Positions 1 through 9,960 of a stretch of 64,000 nt of DNA are shown here, one piece after another. How positions within the stretch are numbered: position 1 is the first letter of the stretch; each line of letters begins with the position of its first letter. Below the pieces are notes generated by a model. It saw only the letters and a program-made list of their open reading frames with translations. It was not told the origin of the DNA and made no database searches. The position numbers and the translations under genes were made by a program. Origin of the DNA: Oryza sativa Japonica Group (taxonomy: Eukaryota; Streptophyta; Magnoliopsida; Poales; Poaceae); NCBI RefSeq assembly GCF_034140825.1, contig NC_089045.1, positions 1,360,501-1,424,500 of the forward strand. The letters are read 5' to 3'.

Positions 1-1499
1 TAAAAGGGACGTGTAACAGAGAGAGACACGACACAGGCCATGTCATAATCAGGTATAATCACTCAATTTCCTGGACATCGACCACTATTCTCAGTAGTAC
101 AGTACCATCTACGAGTTTTAGTTGATGTTTAACAAGCTAACGCTGCATTTGCTGTGATGCTGATGACTACCTAGAGTAGCTATGCACCATCAACACACAA
201 GTTTCTGAAGCCTAGCTATTTGCAAAAATATACTCATAGAGAGGGACCTGACTTGTCCAATTGCCCAACATTGGTGTAATTTGCAGGGTAGGTCCGGCAT
301 TAAACGAAAGATTAGGGCACTGTTTATCTTTGCACTCAATGAATGAGAACAGGGCAAGAAAAAAAAGTTGGGAGCTGATTTCGTTTGCACTGAATGTGAT
401 CGGGGGACCACCTACACAGTTGCCGACAGGTAAGGAGTCTGTTTAAGCTTCCTCTCTCCGCAGCTTCTTTGTAAGAATAGTATAGTATCTGCATTCATAT
501 GGGCATACGGCAAGTACATAAGAGGACGAAGAAACTGTTTCATAAATCATTGCACCAGACACCAGTCCACTCCATTCAGAACCAAAAAATAAACTGGAAC
601 TTTCACCATTTCTCTGGTCTCGAAGTCGTTTTAAAAGGTGTGCAATCAACACGAGTTAACTTTGACCATAAAAACCAAATTTACAATAGCTTTCTTAGTA
701 TTACACATGTAATTTTGTAAAATTTCTGCTAAAGAACTAGATAGCATATTTGTATTTAAAAATATTCAAAATAACTTTCTTTTAGACAAGAAGGAGCACT
801 TATTACTTTATTAGTAGAGAAATTTCATAATCTCAAGAGGTATCAAATTTACATTAGAAAATATGCATGGTACCTTCCGTTACTCCCTTAGAGCAATCAC
901 AATGCAGACATAAAGCTATAAAGGTGAGTCTTAAGTCTCTAAAGTGAACTTCATACATTGTGAGAGTAGTCCAATTACCATCCAACATTGCTGAAATTAT
1001 GGAAAACAAAAATTAAGAATTAAGAAAGGAAGATAAGATTGTCATTTAAAGACCTCTTTGATCCAAACAGGAGTCTAACAACAAAGGATTGGATAGGGAT
1101 TTTGACAACGATATTATATTCCAATATTTCAGCTCTTTGTGGTAGGTTTGGCTACTGGAGACAATCTGTAGAGATATTTTTATGAATTAACTCTTTTGGA
1201 AAAATGAATAATCAACAAATAATCTTGATGAGTTACATCATGCTTACATATATAATCACGCCTGTTAATTCCTGTTGCTATCTCTCTTATTCTTGTGCTG
1301 ACGTTTGATGCCAGTGACACACGTACAACCGGTCACACATCCAAAACTACAAATAAAACAAATCTTCTAGCTTCAAGTATAGTAACAACAATAGTTTAAC
1401 CTAGACATGCATCTAGCTAATTAATATAAAATTAATTATTGATGTGCACAGTATACGTATCGAATGTGACAGTGTTTTTTCTTTCATTACTTGAGCTAA
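1..1499. other. Intergenic, no gene seen
   Basis: AT-rich sequence downstream of the MYB gene (which runs on the minus strand, so its 3' UTR lies in the right part of this stretch). The open frames here are short (under 80 codons), on both strands, without recognisable domains, start context or exon-like codon use. I see no RNA gene and no clear terminal inverted repeat. Confidence 0.6.
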
Positions 1500-2529
1500 T
1501 TAAAACATCATTGGGACGGAGCAGCAACCATCGGAGAGGTCCATGAGGTCGGCAACCTGCTCCGCCGCCGCCTCGTCGAACAGCCACTTCTCAATCGAAG
1601 ACAGCGGCGCCGCCGCCTGGTTCATCAGCTGCTGCTTGCTCTCGTCGCCGTAGCCGCCGCCATAGCCGCCGTACTCCATGAACGACGACGCCGGCTGCTG
1701 CTGATGAACGTCGAAGCAGCAGTCCAGGTCGGCGCCGGACATGCAGTCGAAGGACGACAGCAAGGGGTTGCCGACGACATCGACGGCGGGCTTGACGTCG
1801 TCGTAATAGCCGCCGTCATAGTGCTGCAGCGGCGGCGGCGGCGGCGACGGCGAGTTGGTCTTCATGAAGCCGTCGAGCAGCTTGGAGATGTTGTCCATGC
1901 TGGAGGCGTAGGAGGAGGATGGGCAGTCGGCGAAGGGGGAGCGCCTAGCAATGGCTGCCATCTGGTTGACATCGGAGTTGCTGCTCACCGTGTGGCTGCC
2001 GGCGGCGGAGGGGAAGGTGGCGTCGGCGAAGATGGGGTGGCGGTTGGAGGCTGCTGAAGTGGAGTTGGCGGCGGCGGCGAGCTTCTTCTTGAGGTGGGTG
2101 TTCCAGTAGTTCTTGATGTCGTTGTCGGTGCGCTGGGGGAGGTAGGAGGCGATGGCGGCCCAGCGGTTGCCGAGCAGCGACTGGAGGTGGACGATGATCC
2201 CCTCCTCGTGCGCCGTGAAGTTGCCGCGCTTTATCCCCGGCCGCAGGTAGTTCGTCCACCGCAGCCTGCAGCTCTTGCTGCACCTCATCAGCCCTGCATC
2301 CATCCATCCACCCACACAACTTCAGCTTCTTCTCAGTTCATTATCGATCACCATGGCTAAGCTTCATCTGCAAAGAATTGGGGAATTAGGATGTACCTGT
2401 GTTGATGGGAACCGATCTCCAGTTGCCGGGGCCGTGTTCTTGGATGTAGGAGACGAGGATGATGTCCTCCTCGGGCGTCCATGGCCCCTTCTTGATCCCC
2501 TCCTTGTCGCAGCACGGCGGCCGTCCCAT
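1500..2529 (-). CDS. MYB60: R2R3-MYB transcription factor, subgroup 1 (MYB60/30/96 type)
   Basis: Nuclear DNA-binding regulator. Two exons, 2529-2397 and 2293-1500 (308 aa), joined in a Gly codon at the conserved R2 splice site; the 103-nt intron has GT and AG ends. The protein starts [17 protein letters not shown] and carries R2 (about 14-61) and R3 (about 67-112) with the spaced Trp residues, then [18 protein letters not shown], the hallmark of the group. After the MYB repeats come Ala/Ser, Pro and Gly-Tyr rich stretches with Gln runs and an acidic tail ending SVPMMF, likely the regulatory part. The R3 helix lacks the bHLH-interaction signature (D/E)Lx2(R/K)x3Lx6Lx3R. Arabidopsis relatives act in guard-cell opening (MYB60) and wax or very-long-chain lipid control (MYB30, 94, 96); the exact role here is inferred. 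The symbol rests on remembered resemblance to rice MYB60, and a chromosome-duplicate paralogue could be the true match. Confidence 0.93.
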
Positions 2530-2680
2530 GGCTACAATTCCTCACTCACTCACTAACTCCGATCCTTCCTTCCCGGATCGATCGATCGAGCTAACTACTC
2601 TTTCTGGAAGCTGCAGCTAGCTGATCGATCGATCGTCTCTCTCTGTGCTACCTGAGCTTCCGACAGTGTGCTTGAGTGTA

Positions 2681-2693
2681 GAGATATATATAG
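2681..2693 (-). promoter_or_regulatory. Probable TATA box of the MYB gene
   Basis: On the minus strand this reads CTATATATATCTC, about 155 nt upstream of the MYB start codon, which predicts a start near 2655 and a 5' leader of roughly 125 nt. The leader and promoter hold several GATCGATC and AGCTAGCT tracts (about 2576-2588, 2621-2635, 2833-2847). Position and sequence only; no transcript evidence. Confidence 0.55.
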
Positions 2694-3144
2694 CTAGGAG
2701 ACTTTGGACTTTGGGAGTTGAGTGACTGGGAGTGAGTGAGCTCCTTTTCACTTGCTATCTCTGATGTAAGCCACTTTCTGATCGATCGATGAGATGATTT
2801 ACTTTCACTTTCTAGCAAGTCTCAGTTGATCTGGTCGATCGATCGATCTGTCTAGCTATATGTATGTAGGATGCTTTCTCTTTCTGTCAACAGCATCACA
2901 TGAATCAGTGACAATGACACGGCCACACCTTAAAGCTAGCAAGAAAGACTGTTGTATCTCTGTATAGCTAGCTCCAACCTGTACGTACTACTGCTTGGTT
3001 TCACTGTGTCTAATTTAAAAGACACTGACTTTTCGCATGCAAGTCACCCATGGATATGACTCTTCAAACTTATTTTCTCAAGGCATTTCCTATACCCTAA
3101 GCAATTTATCTGTCCAAATATATATAACTCTTGGGAAACTATAT

Positions 3145-3424
3145 ATTTTCATCCCTTAAAGAAACATCCCTCATTGTTGCATGTCACTAAAATAGCTTAA
3201 AAATTGAAAAAACATTGGTATGATAGATACAAACATACAAATTAACAAATAGGTTAAAAATTGATTTTTTTGTTATTTTCATTTCTACTTACATACGTTG
3301 AATTTGAAATTTTTGCATGTTTATGAAATGACATATTTCATATTAATCTATCATGTCTATTTGTTTTTTTTAATTTTTTTTGATGACTTTTTGGGTGACA
3401 TGCACAAAATGAAGAGATGAAAAT
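3145..3424. repeat. MITE-like element with inverted ends
   Basis: The left edge TTTTCATCCCTTAAAG and the following GCATGTCA are matched in reverse by TGACATGC and GAGATGAAAAT at the right edge. The interior is very AT-rich and non-coding. Family not assigned and target duplication not clear. Confidence 0.45.
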
Positions 3425-3487
3425 CCACTTCTGTAACTCTTATGCTGCATTTGAGAAGGCTTAAGATTACAAATCAAGAAAGCTATT

Positions 3488-3620
3488 ATAACACATGATT
3501 AATTAAATTTTAATTATTATAAATTTTAAAAAGATTTATTTGATATTTTAAAGTAACTTCTATATAGAAAGTTTTCGTATAATATACGTCGTTTAGCAGT
3601 TTCAAAAGCGTACTAATGTG
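3488..3620 (-). repeat. Dispersed AT-rich repeat, family with copies at 21.0-23.0 kb
   Basis: Read on the minus strand it contains the chain ACGCTTTTGAAACTGC, GAAAACTTTCTATAT, GTTACTTTAAAATATCA and ATAATTAAAATTTAATTAATCAT. The same chain in the same order recurs at about 21055, 21460, 22430 and 22841 on the plus strand. Probably an old MITE; ends not defined. Confidence 0.55.
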
Positions 3621-4189
3621 TACCGAGGTAAAATCTGCATCTTCCTATATGTTGTCGAATTGATTGGACGATCATGAGGAGAAACATAAGGCTAAGGCAG
3701 GAGGCATATGCCTTGCACCAGAGTGTCGCTTCCTACGCATTGGGATTTAATCAAAGAATACGCACACCAATATATGTCAAACTTCCGTAATAAACAAATA
3801 AAATACGGAACAATAGAAAAAGAATTAGCAATTCAATTCGTATGAACTCATTCCTGCATTACAAAAAACTAACATAATTATTAGCTAGCAACTTTTAAAG
3901 TCTATTGCAAGTTACTAGTAGTTGATATTTAGAAAATCTGAATGTTGGAATTGTTAACATATAAATAGTAAATCTGAAATTTAAGATTTTTCCTCACATA
4001 CAACTTGGTAAGTATGACTTTCGAATTTTAGACTTATTAATCCTAGAAATAAAAATATATTTCTGAATTATATAAAATGGAAAATTTATTTATACTGCCA
4101 ATATCTATTTCAGTATATATAAAATTTCGAACCGATTCTTCTAAAGAAGGATGCACTCCCATAGTTTTTTTCCCTAAAGATGATTGATT

Positions 4190-4370
4190 ATAAGCCGTAA
4201 CGCTTATTAGCGACTTAAAAAGTAATTTATAAGTAAACTTTTTTATATATGTATTCTCAAAAAGCCAATTGAATAGATATGATAAAAAACATCAAAATCA
4301 ACTTTAAAATTAAGTTTTATATTAAAATTTAAGTTTGGCTGTGAGTGATAAGCTGAAGAGAAAAATATGA
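4190..4370. repeat. Degenerate MITE, same family as 13183-13380
   Basis: Contains GCTTATTAGCGACT, TAATTTATAAGTAAA and AAAATCAACTTTAAAATTAA, which also occur in the same order in the reverse complement of 13183-13380. AT-rich and non-coding. Confidence 0.5.
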
Positions 4371-4736
4371 TTTGAACACACTTGTAGCTAGCTGAGTAAG
4401 GTTTAGAGACATATAAAATCCCAATGCAATATATAATCAGGTTAGTCCTTTTATGCGGGTTTGTTCGGAGGACATATTGACAGTTGTAACTTCTCCCAAA
4501 ATCAGAAACTCACAGTATAATTCTTTTTAATCCCAAAAGCTGCTTTTCTTTTGTACTACCCCATCTTATAAAAGACCTACCTAGATAGGATGTGACGTTT
4601 TCTAGCATAATAAATATATGTTTAGACTCACTGAACTAGAAAACGTCATATCTCATTAGAGGTTGATTTTTTAGATTCTTACCCCTTGCTTATCAGAATT
4701 TAAAGTTACCTCAAATATGCCATGCCCATTATTGTA

Positions 4737-4861
4737 CTCCATCTGTCTCGAAATACAAGGGACTTTAGATGGATGCGATATATCTTAGCATGTTTAGATT
4801 CATAATACTAAAATATTTTAAATCCATCTAAAAAATCTCTTATATTTTGGGACGGAAGGAG
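4737..4861. mobile_element. Stowaway-type MITE
   Basis: Inverted ends CTCCATCTGTCTCGAAATA and TATTTTGGGACGGAAGGAG, flanked on both sides by TA (4735-4736 and 4862-4863). About 125 bp. Matches the grass Stowaway consensus CTCCCTCCGT(C/T)(C/T)C with TA target duplication. Confidence 0.88.
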
Positions 4862-5257
4862 TATTGTGTAAAAGACTATTCCGTATATAACGTTACATAT
4901 TCTGACTTATACGTACGGATCCCCTCTATTCGTGGTGTAAAATGGACCAGCGTGCTTGAGATATACTACTATATATGTATGTTCTCACACATTGTGCTTA
5001 TGATGGTAGGTCCATTAGCTCTCCATCCAAACTATTTTGCCAGAATGCCCACATGCATATATAGGCACAGGGAGAGTGTGAGAACCCAGTTAATCGGCCA
5101 AGGTCAGCAAGGTCTGTGCAGCATACACTCCATGTGCAGTTTATATATAATATTGTGAATGACGAAATAAAATCCATATATATAGATGTGCATGGCCTTT
5201 TAGTGGACCAAAATAAGACAAAAAATATTCCAATTTGCATTTATTTATTATGATATA

Positions 5258-5407
5258 CTCCCTCTGTTTCACCATGTAAGTCATTCTAGCATTTGCTATA
5301 TTTATATTGATGTTAATGAATCTAGACATATATATCTAACTAGATTCATTAACATCAATATGAATATGGAAAATGTTAGAATGACTTACATTGTGAAACG
5401 GAGGAAG
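5258..5407. mobile_element. Stowaway-type MITE, near-perfect hairpin
   Basis: CTCCCTCTGTTTCACCATG at the left is matched in reverse by CATTGTGAAACGGAGGAAG (right strand order) at the right; flanking TA at 5256-5257 and 5408-5409. Almost the whole 150 bp is self-complementary (GATTCATTAACATCAATAT arms), so a transcript would fold into one long hairpin. Confidence 0.9.
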
Positions 5408-5991
5408 TATATAGTTTGGTATCAAAACATATAATGGACAGATCATGCAAGCCAGGCCCTCCTGTAGAAATTTTGCAGATATACATGATCCATCGATCTG
5501 TTCTCTCAAATCTCAATCACTATTATCTACTTATCACCATCACACTGCAGGTCACGAGGAATTATATTATTAGTGCTATATATATTTATGCACTATATCA
5601 TAATAATTATGTACATCACTGCATCATACATTGTCATGCATCTTGCATCTTGTGGGCGTTTCTAGTTCCACGTTGTCTCGGCCCACTCCCATTTTAATGG
5701 AATCGACCAATCACTTCCTTTTTCTCATATTTACAATTTCCCACGTGCTTCCTAGCTAGCTGCTCAACCCTTTAGTCACCCTTTAAGCATCCTGTCTGTG
5801 TGAAGATTGATTTTCATATGTGGTGCCTTTTTGATACCCGTATTTTCACAAGTGGCTAATTTTCACTTGTAAAAGTACTCTATTTTCATTGACCTTCGGT
5901 CGATGGTGCCTAAACTGGCTACCAGTAAAAATATGTTTGGTCACCAACAATTAGCTTTTTTTACTCCATCTCAAAATATAAGGTACAATTA

Positions 5992-6293
5992 GGTGATGTT
6001 TGAATCCCTGTCATATCGGATGAATTTAGAGTATTAAACATAGACTACTTATAAAACTAATTACATAAATGAGAGCTAATTCGTGTGACATATTTTTTAA
6101 GCCTAATTAATCCATAATTAGCGCATGTTTACTGTAGCATCACATAGGCTAATCATGGATTAATTAGGCTTAATAGATTCATCTCGCGAATTAGCCCAGG
6201 GTTATATAATGGGTTTTATTAATAGTCTACGTTTAATATTTATAATTAGTGTCTAAACATTCGATGTGATAGGGACTAAAAAGTTTTAGTCCC
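5992..6293. mobile_element. MITE-like inverted-repeat element
   Basis: Left edge TCCCTGTCATATCGGATG and right edge CATTCGATGTGATAGGGA are inverted copies. The middle contains the inverted pair GCCTAATTAATCCATAATTAG and CATGGATTAATTAGGC. This is a very common arrangement in rice spacers; the left end looks trimmed, and superfamily is not assigned. Confidence 0.6.
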
Positions 6294-6506
6294 ATCTGTT
6301 GTCTTACTCACTACCAATGTAAAGAAAAAAAAGGATTTAATCACCTCGATACATGCATGTAATGTGACTGGAGGACTAAATGGTAGAGCTTTTTCTTTTT
6401 TTAAAAAAATATCTAAAGTTAGAGAATAAAGAGGTGCTAGTTAGTATGTGCATGTATGCACACCTTATATTATGAGACATGAAAAAAAGTATTATGCCTT
6501 ATATTT

Positions 6507-6588
6507 ATATTTTGGATAGATAGAACAGTTGTGATTTTCATCCATAGGACAAGGTACCACAGGCATGAGTTCTTTTAAAGGTATAAGT
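6507..6588. repeat. Short duplicated segment, copy 1
   Basis: About 80 bp starting at TATATTTTGGATAGATAGA and running through TTTCATCCATAGGACAAGG to GAGTTCTTTTAAAGGTATA. It is nearly identical to 8084-8164, 1.6 kb away in the same orientation. No recognisable family. Confidence 0.75.
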
Positions 6589-7144
6589 TTGAAAGTTGGG
6601 CGAGTCAAGGTTGTAACAACCATTCTGCAGAGCAATATGTTTAGAAGATGAAGAGTGATCGAACGGAGAGAAAAGGACTCACGGCTTAAATATATATATT
6701 TGCTATATAATATACATATATATGTGGTGTTATGAACTGGAGGACCACTGTTGTGGGAACAAAGTATTAAAGGGTTGAAAAGGAATTTAATATACCTATT
6801 AATCCTGTGATGAGTCGACATGACACAATTATGTCAAAATTAAATCCGTAACTTGCACGTTTCGTTTTCTATTTTTTAGTTTCAGAGGCATTTGATGAGT
6901 TAGAAACTTCACAACGTATTTTGTAAGGGTCGATTTATTTTTGAGAATCACATGCCAATATGGCAATATGTATCAGCTATATAGCAGCACGTACGTGTCT
7001 GCCATGCAATGGGTAAATTAAAGCCTCATTTGATTTGTATTTGGATTACTCATTGAATTATTGCAGCGGAGTATCATAATTTTTAAAAATAAACTTAATA
7101 AATAGTTTAAAACAAGTGATCTAAAGTCAAATAAAAAAAATATT

Positions 7145-7382
7145 CCTCATATATTCCTAGTCAAGGAGGTTAAATGCCTCATGGCTAGAAATAGGGAGGT
7201 GGTGGTGTCGAAAATCCATCGTGATCAGAATCGTATTAGCCATATCTTAGCTAATAGAGGGAGGTGTGAGTTTTTAACAGCCTTTTGGCCTGATGATTCT
7301 TGTAATTTCATCTCACACCTTGTCGGTGCTGACTCTATAGCTTCGTAATATATCTCCCTTTCCCCGCAAAAAAAATAAAAAG
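7145..7382 (+). mobile_element. LINE 3' end (RNase H tail) fragment
   Basis: The frame ending at the stop 7346-7348 reads ...RDQNRISHILANRGR...DDSCNFISHLVGADSIAS, the C-terminal end of the RNase H-like region found in plant L1-type LINE ORF2. It is followed by a short 3' UTR and an A-rich tail (GCAAAAAAAATAAAAAG, 7366-7382). Everything upstream in the element is missing, as expected for a 5'-truncated insertion. Plus orientation. Confidence 0.7.
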
Positions 7383-7849
7383 AATATTTCTTTTAAACAT
7401 ATTCTTTTGAAGCATAGACCAAATAATTTGTTTTAATAATCTGATATTTTTTTCTTAAAAGAACATGGTATAACAGAAAAGTATTTTTTTAATCATATCA
7501 ACGCCATCTAAATAGGCAAAATTATGGGTGGAAGAGCTTTATAGAGGCCTACCTTGGTCATTGCCTTCCCTGCTCTTAAAAAATTATAGTGAAGTTCATG
7601 ATGAGTCTGTTGTTACACAACATAGTATAATAGCCCTTACCCTACTTGAAATGGAACTTTTTATATTTTCTGACTGGATGGAGCTTTTTATATTGGCTCC
7701 TTCACATTCTCTTTTCAAGATCAGCCACTGAAAATTATGATATATGAAATTGTACTTTCATATACAAGCTATTAGACAGATGCCTAATACAACTGCAAAT
7801 GCCATGAATTTAACTTAAAATCAAAGCACAATGCACTTTATATGAGTTA

Positions 7850-8067
7850 CTCCCTCCGTTATATAATAATTCGCTTTGATTTTTTTCTTAAGTTGGTAGA
7901 AAAATATAACAATTATTCAACACAAAATAAACATATTATCATAATATATTTAATGTTGCATGTAATAAAGCTTTAGAGGTTGCTATTTTTTTTATAAACT
8001 TGATCAAATCTAAATAAGTTTGAGGAAAAAAGTTAAAATAATTTATAATATGAAACGAAGGAGGAGG
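7850..8067. mobile_element. Stowaway-type MITE, degenerate right end
   Basis: Left end CTCCCTCCGTTATATAATAA after TA (7848-7849); right end TTTATAATATGAAACGAAGGAGGAGG before TA (8068-8069), which shows the expected inverted end with a few extra bases. Interior AT-rich. Confidence 0.7.
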
Positions 8068-8210
8068 TACATTTAGTACTGAATTATATTTTGGATAGAT
8101 AGAACAGTTGTGATTTTCATCCATAGTACAAGGTACCACAGGCATGAGTTCTTTTAATGGTATACACGGCTGAATTAGTTTGAAATTCAGGTACATTTAA
8201 TACTGAATTA
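8067..8210. repeat. Duplicated segment copy 2, bracketed by 20-bp direct repeats
   Basis: 8067-8086 (GTACATTTAGTACTGAATTA) and 8191-8210 (GTACATTTAATACTGAATTA) are direct repeats with one mismatch. Between them lies the second copy of the 6507-6588 segment (8084-8164). The left repeat abuts the Stowaway end and its TA. Confidence 0.75.
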
Positions 8211-8574
8211 TTTTGATCGCAAAATATTTAAACAGCACTTAATTATTTAGACACTGGAATGAAGAATTGAAGACGAACTGCTAAGATCGACCGACTCTTT
8301 TTCTTTCTCTTCCTTCGCATGCAAACAGTTGGGCTACTCGGATGGGCTGATTGGACCAAACCATTTGTCCCAGAATAGAACCCTAGTGGTAATCTTTTTT
8401 TGTCCGAATTAAGGCCTAAACATAATCCAACGGTGCTAGTACCCCAGATTTGGGAGCGTTTAGGCTTAAACATAATCCAACGGCTGAGATCATCTCTCGC
8501 ACAGACCGATGAATTAATTACCTTCCTCTCCTTCGTCTTCCTCCGGAAACACTCCCCTATCTCGAGCTCTTCCC

Positions 8575-9033
8575 ATGGCGACTGACGCTTACCCAGTCCA
8601 GCTCCTCCACCGCCAAGCAACCGCCGCCACCGGCGGCGGCCAATGGCACAACCTAGGCGCCGCCTACGCCGCCGTCAGATTCCTCCGCCCGCAGGGTCGA
8701 TCCCTCGTCTTGTACGCCGGCCCCGACGGCGGCGCCCAGCAGCGCATCGTGTTCGCCTACCCGATCCTCCCCGGCGACGCCTTCGAGAGGATGGACGGCG
8801 AGACGCTCTCCTGGGCGGAGCCGGAGTGCGGCGACGAGTTCGCTCTGTGCTTCCTCGACGAGGCCGCCTGCGCCGCCGTCTCCGGCGCCATCTCCCCGGT
8901 GACGGAGTCGCTGGCCGCACTGGACGGCCTCGCAGAGAGGCTCGCCGGGCTGCGCGTGGCGAGGGAGGAGGGTGGCCCCGCCGGGGTGGACATCGCCGGC
9001 CGGCTTGCTGCGATCAGCATAGGCCGACCATGA
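8575..9033 (+). CDS. Small intronless protein, possibly EVH1/DCP1-like
   Basis: Single open frame of 152 aa starting in a good context (CCCATGGCG) and strongly GC-rich against AT-rich surroundings, as in many grass genes. No signal peptide or membrane segment. Residues about 20-110 (QW..., RSLVLYAGPDG, RIVFAYPIL, ETLSWAEPECGDEFALCFLD, ACAAVSGAI) have the strand-rich pattern ending in an amphipathic helix that recalls the EVH1/PH-like fold of mRNA-decapping activator DCP1, but the conserved DCP1 aromatic motif is not evident, so this is a weak fold-level guess. The tail (about 112-152) is helical and Ala/Gly-rich. Downstream neighbour is convergent (MadBub gene). What I am sure of is the coding frame, not the function. 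Confidence 0.72.
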   Translation: MATDAYPVQLLHRQATAATGGGQWHNLGAAYAAVRFLRPQGRSLVLYAGPDGGAQQRIVFAYPILPGDAFERMDGETLSWAEPECGDEFALCFLDEAACAAVSGAISPVTESLAALDGLAERLAGLRVAREEGGPAGVDIAGRLAAISIGRP

Positions 9034-9960
9034 ATCGACCACCGCTAACCTAGGGTTCGATGTGAATTTCCCCTAATGTCGCCGTCGTCGTCTTGATGTA
9101 GAATTTCTTTCTAGTCTGTAACCTGTAGCCCTGTACATGTCTGATGTGGATTAACAATGCTAGTTTACGCCTGCGAGATTTTCTTTCATACTTACCTTGA
9201 TTCTTTTTGGGATGGGATTAACAAATTAATTAATCAATCATGGGTATGTAATCGTATACAGACCTGTAGTTATCATCAACCAGCTGAAGAACAACCATTG
9301 AAAGTAGGGAGAAATGATTAGACTAAATGCAAACAATCACAACAGGAGACTGGTTTCAATATGCAGAGATTGCAGCTCACTAATCACCGTGCATCACAGC
9401 AGTGGAACAAACAATATAGGAAAATATAATCATATTTAAGCAGCAGTTAACCCAATACCGCATTCAGATTGGATGATGCTATCCAAAATACACTCTGGAG
9501 GAAATTCTAGAGATCAATTACATCCGCAACAACTACATCAACAGCGGGAAAAAGGAATTCTCATTTAAGTGATACAGCAAAACAACTCAGGGCATTAAAA
9601 GTAAGATACATTTGCAATTCAAGGAGATAGTGCTCATTTACCAAGAGTATAAATCAGCAAACTAATGCCCATTTGTTACACTTCAAATTTTATCAGGGAA
9701 ATATGAATCAGTAAAGCACTGAGAATTGTAATTTCAATAACTCATGTAAATATTCACTAGACACAACAGCTGTGCATCAAAGGATTCAACAAAAAAAACC
9801 AAGCTCTTCTTATCATCAAGAATGCACCCATATACTTCATAGCACTTCATTTCATATTCTGACATCTTGGGAACCTTACCTCACTCTCAAGGAGACAGTG
9901 AGAGGGTAAAGGAAAACTCTTCTGTCAAAAGAGTTATTCTGTTCCATTTAAGGACTAGTC
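9034..9960. other. Convergent 3' spacer
   Basis: Lies between the stop of the small plus-strand gene and the stop of the minus-strand MadBub gene, so it must hold both 3' UTRs. AT-rich, no exon-like frame, no repeat ends seen. Confidence 0.6.

Noticed and set aside
1625-2360. Long open frames on both strands across the MYB exon
   Set aside because: They are GC-rich shadows of the MYB reading frame with Arg/Ala/Gly-rich translations and no domain.
8643-9053. Alternative frames (136 aa plus, 129 aa minus) over the small gene
   Set aside because: Low-complexity Arg-rich shadows; only the 8575-9033 frame has a good start and balanced composition.
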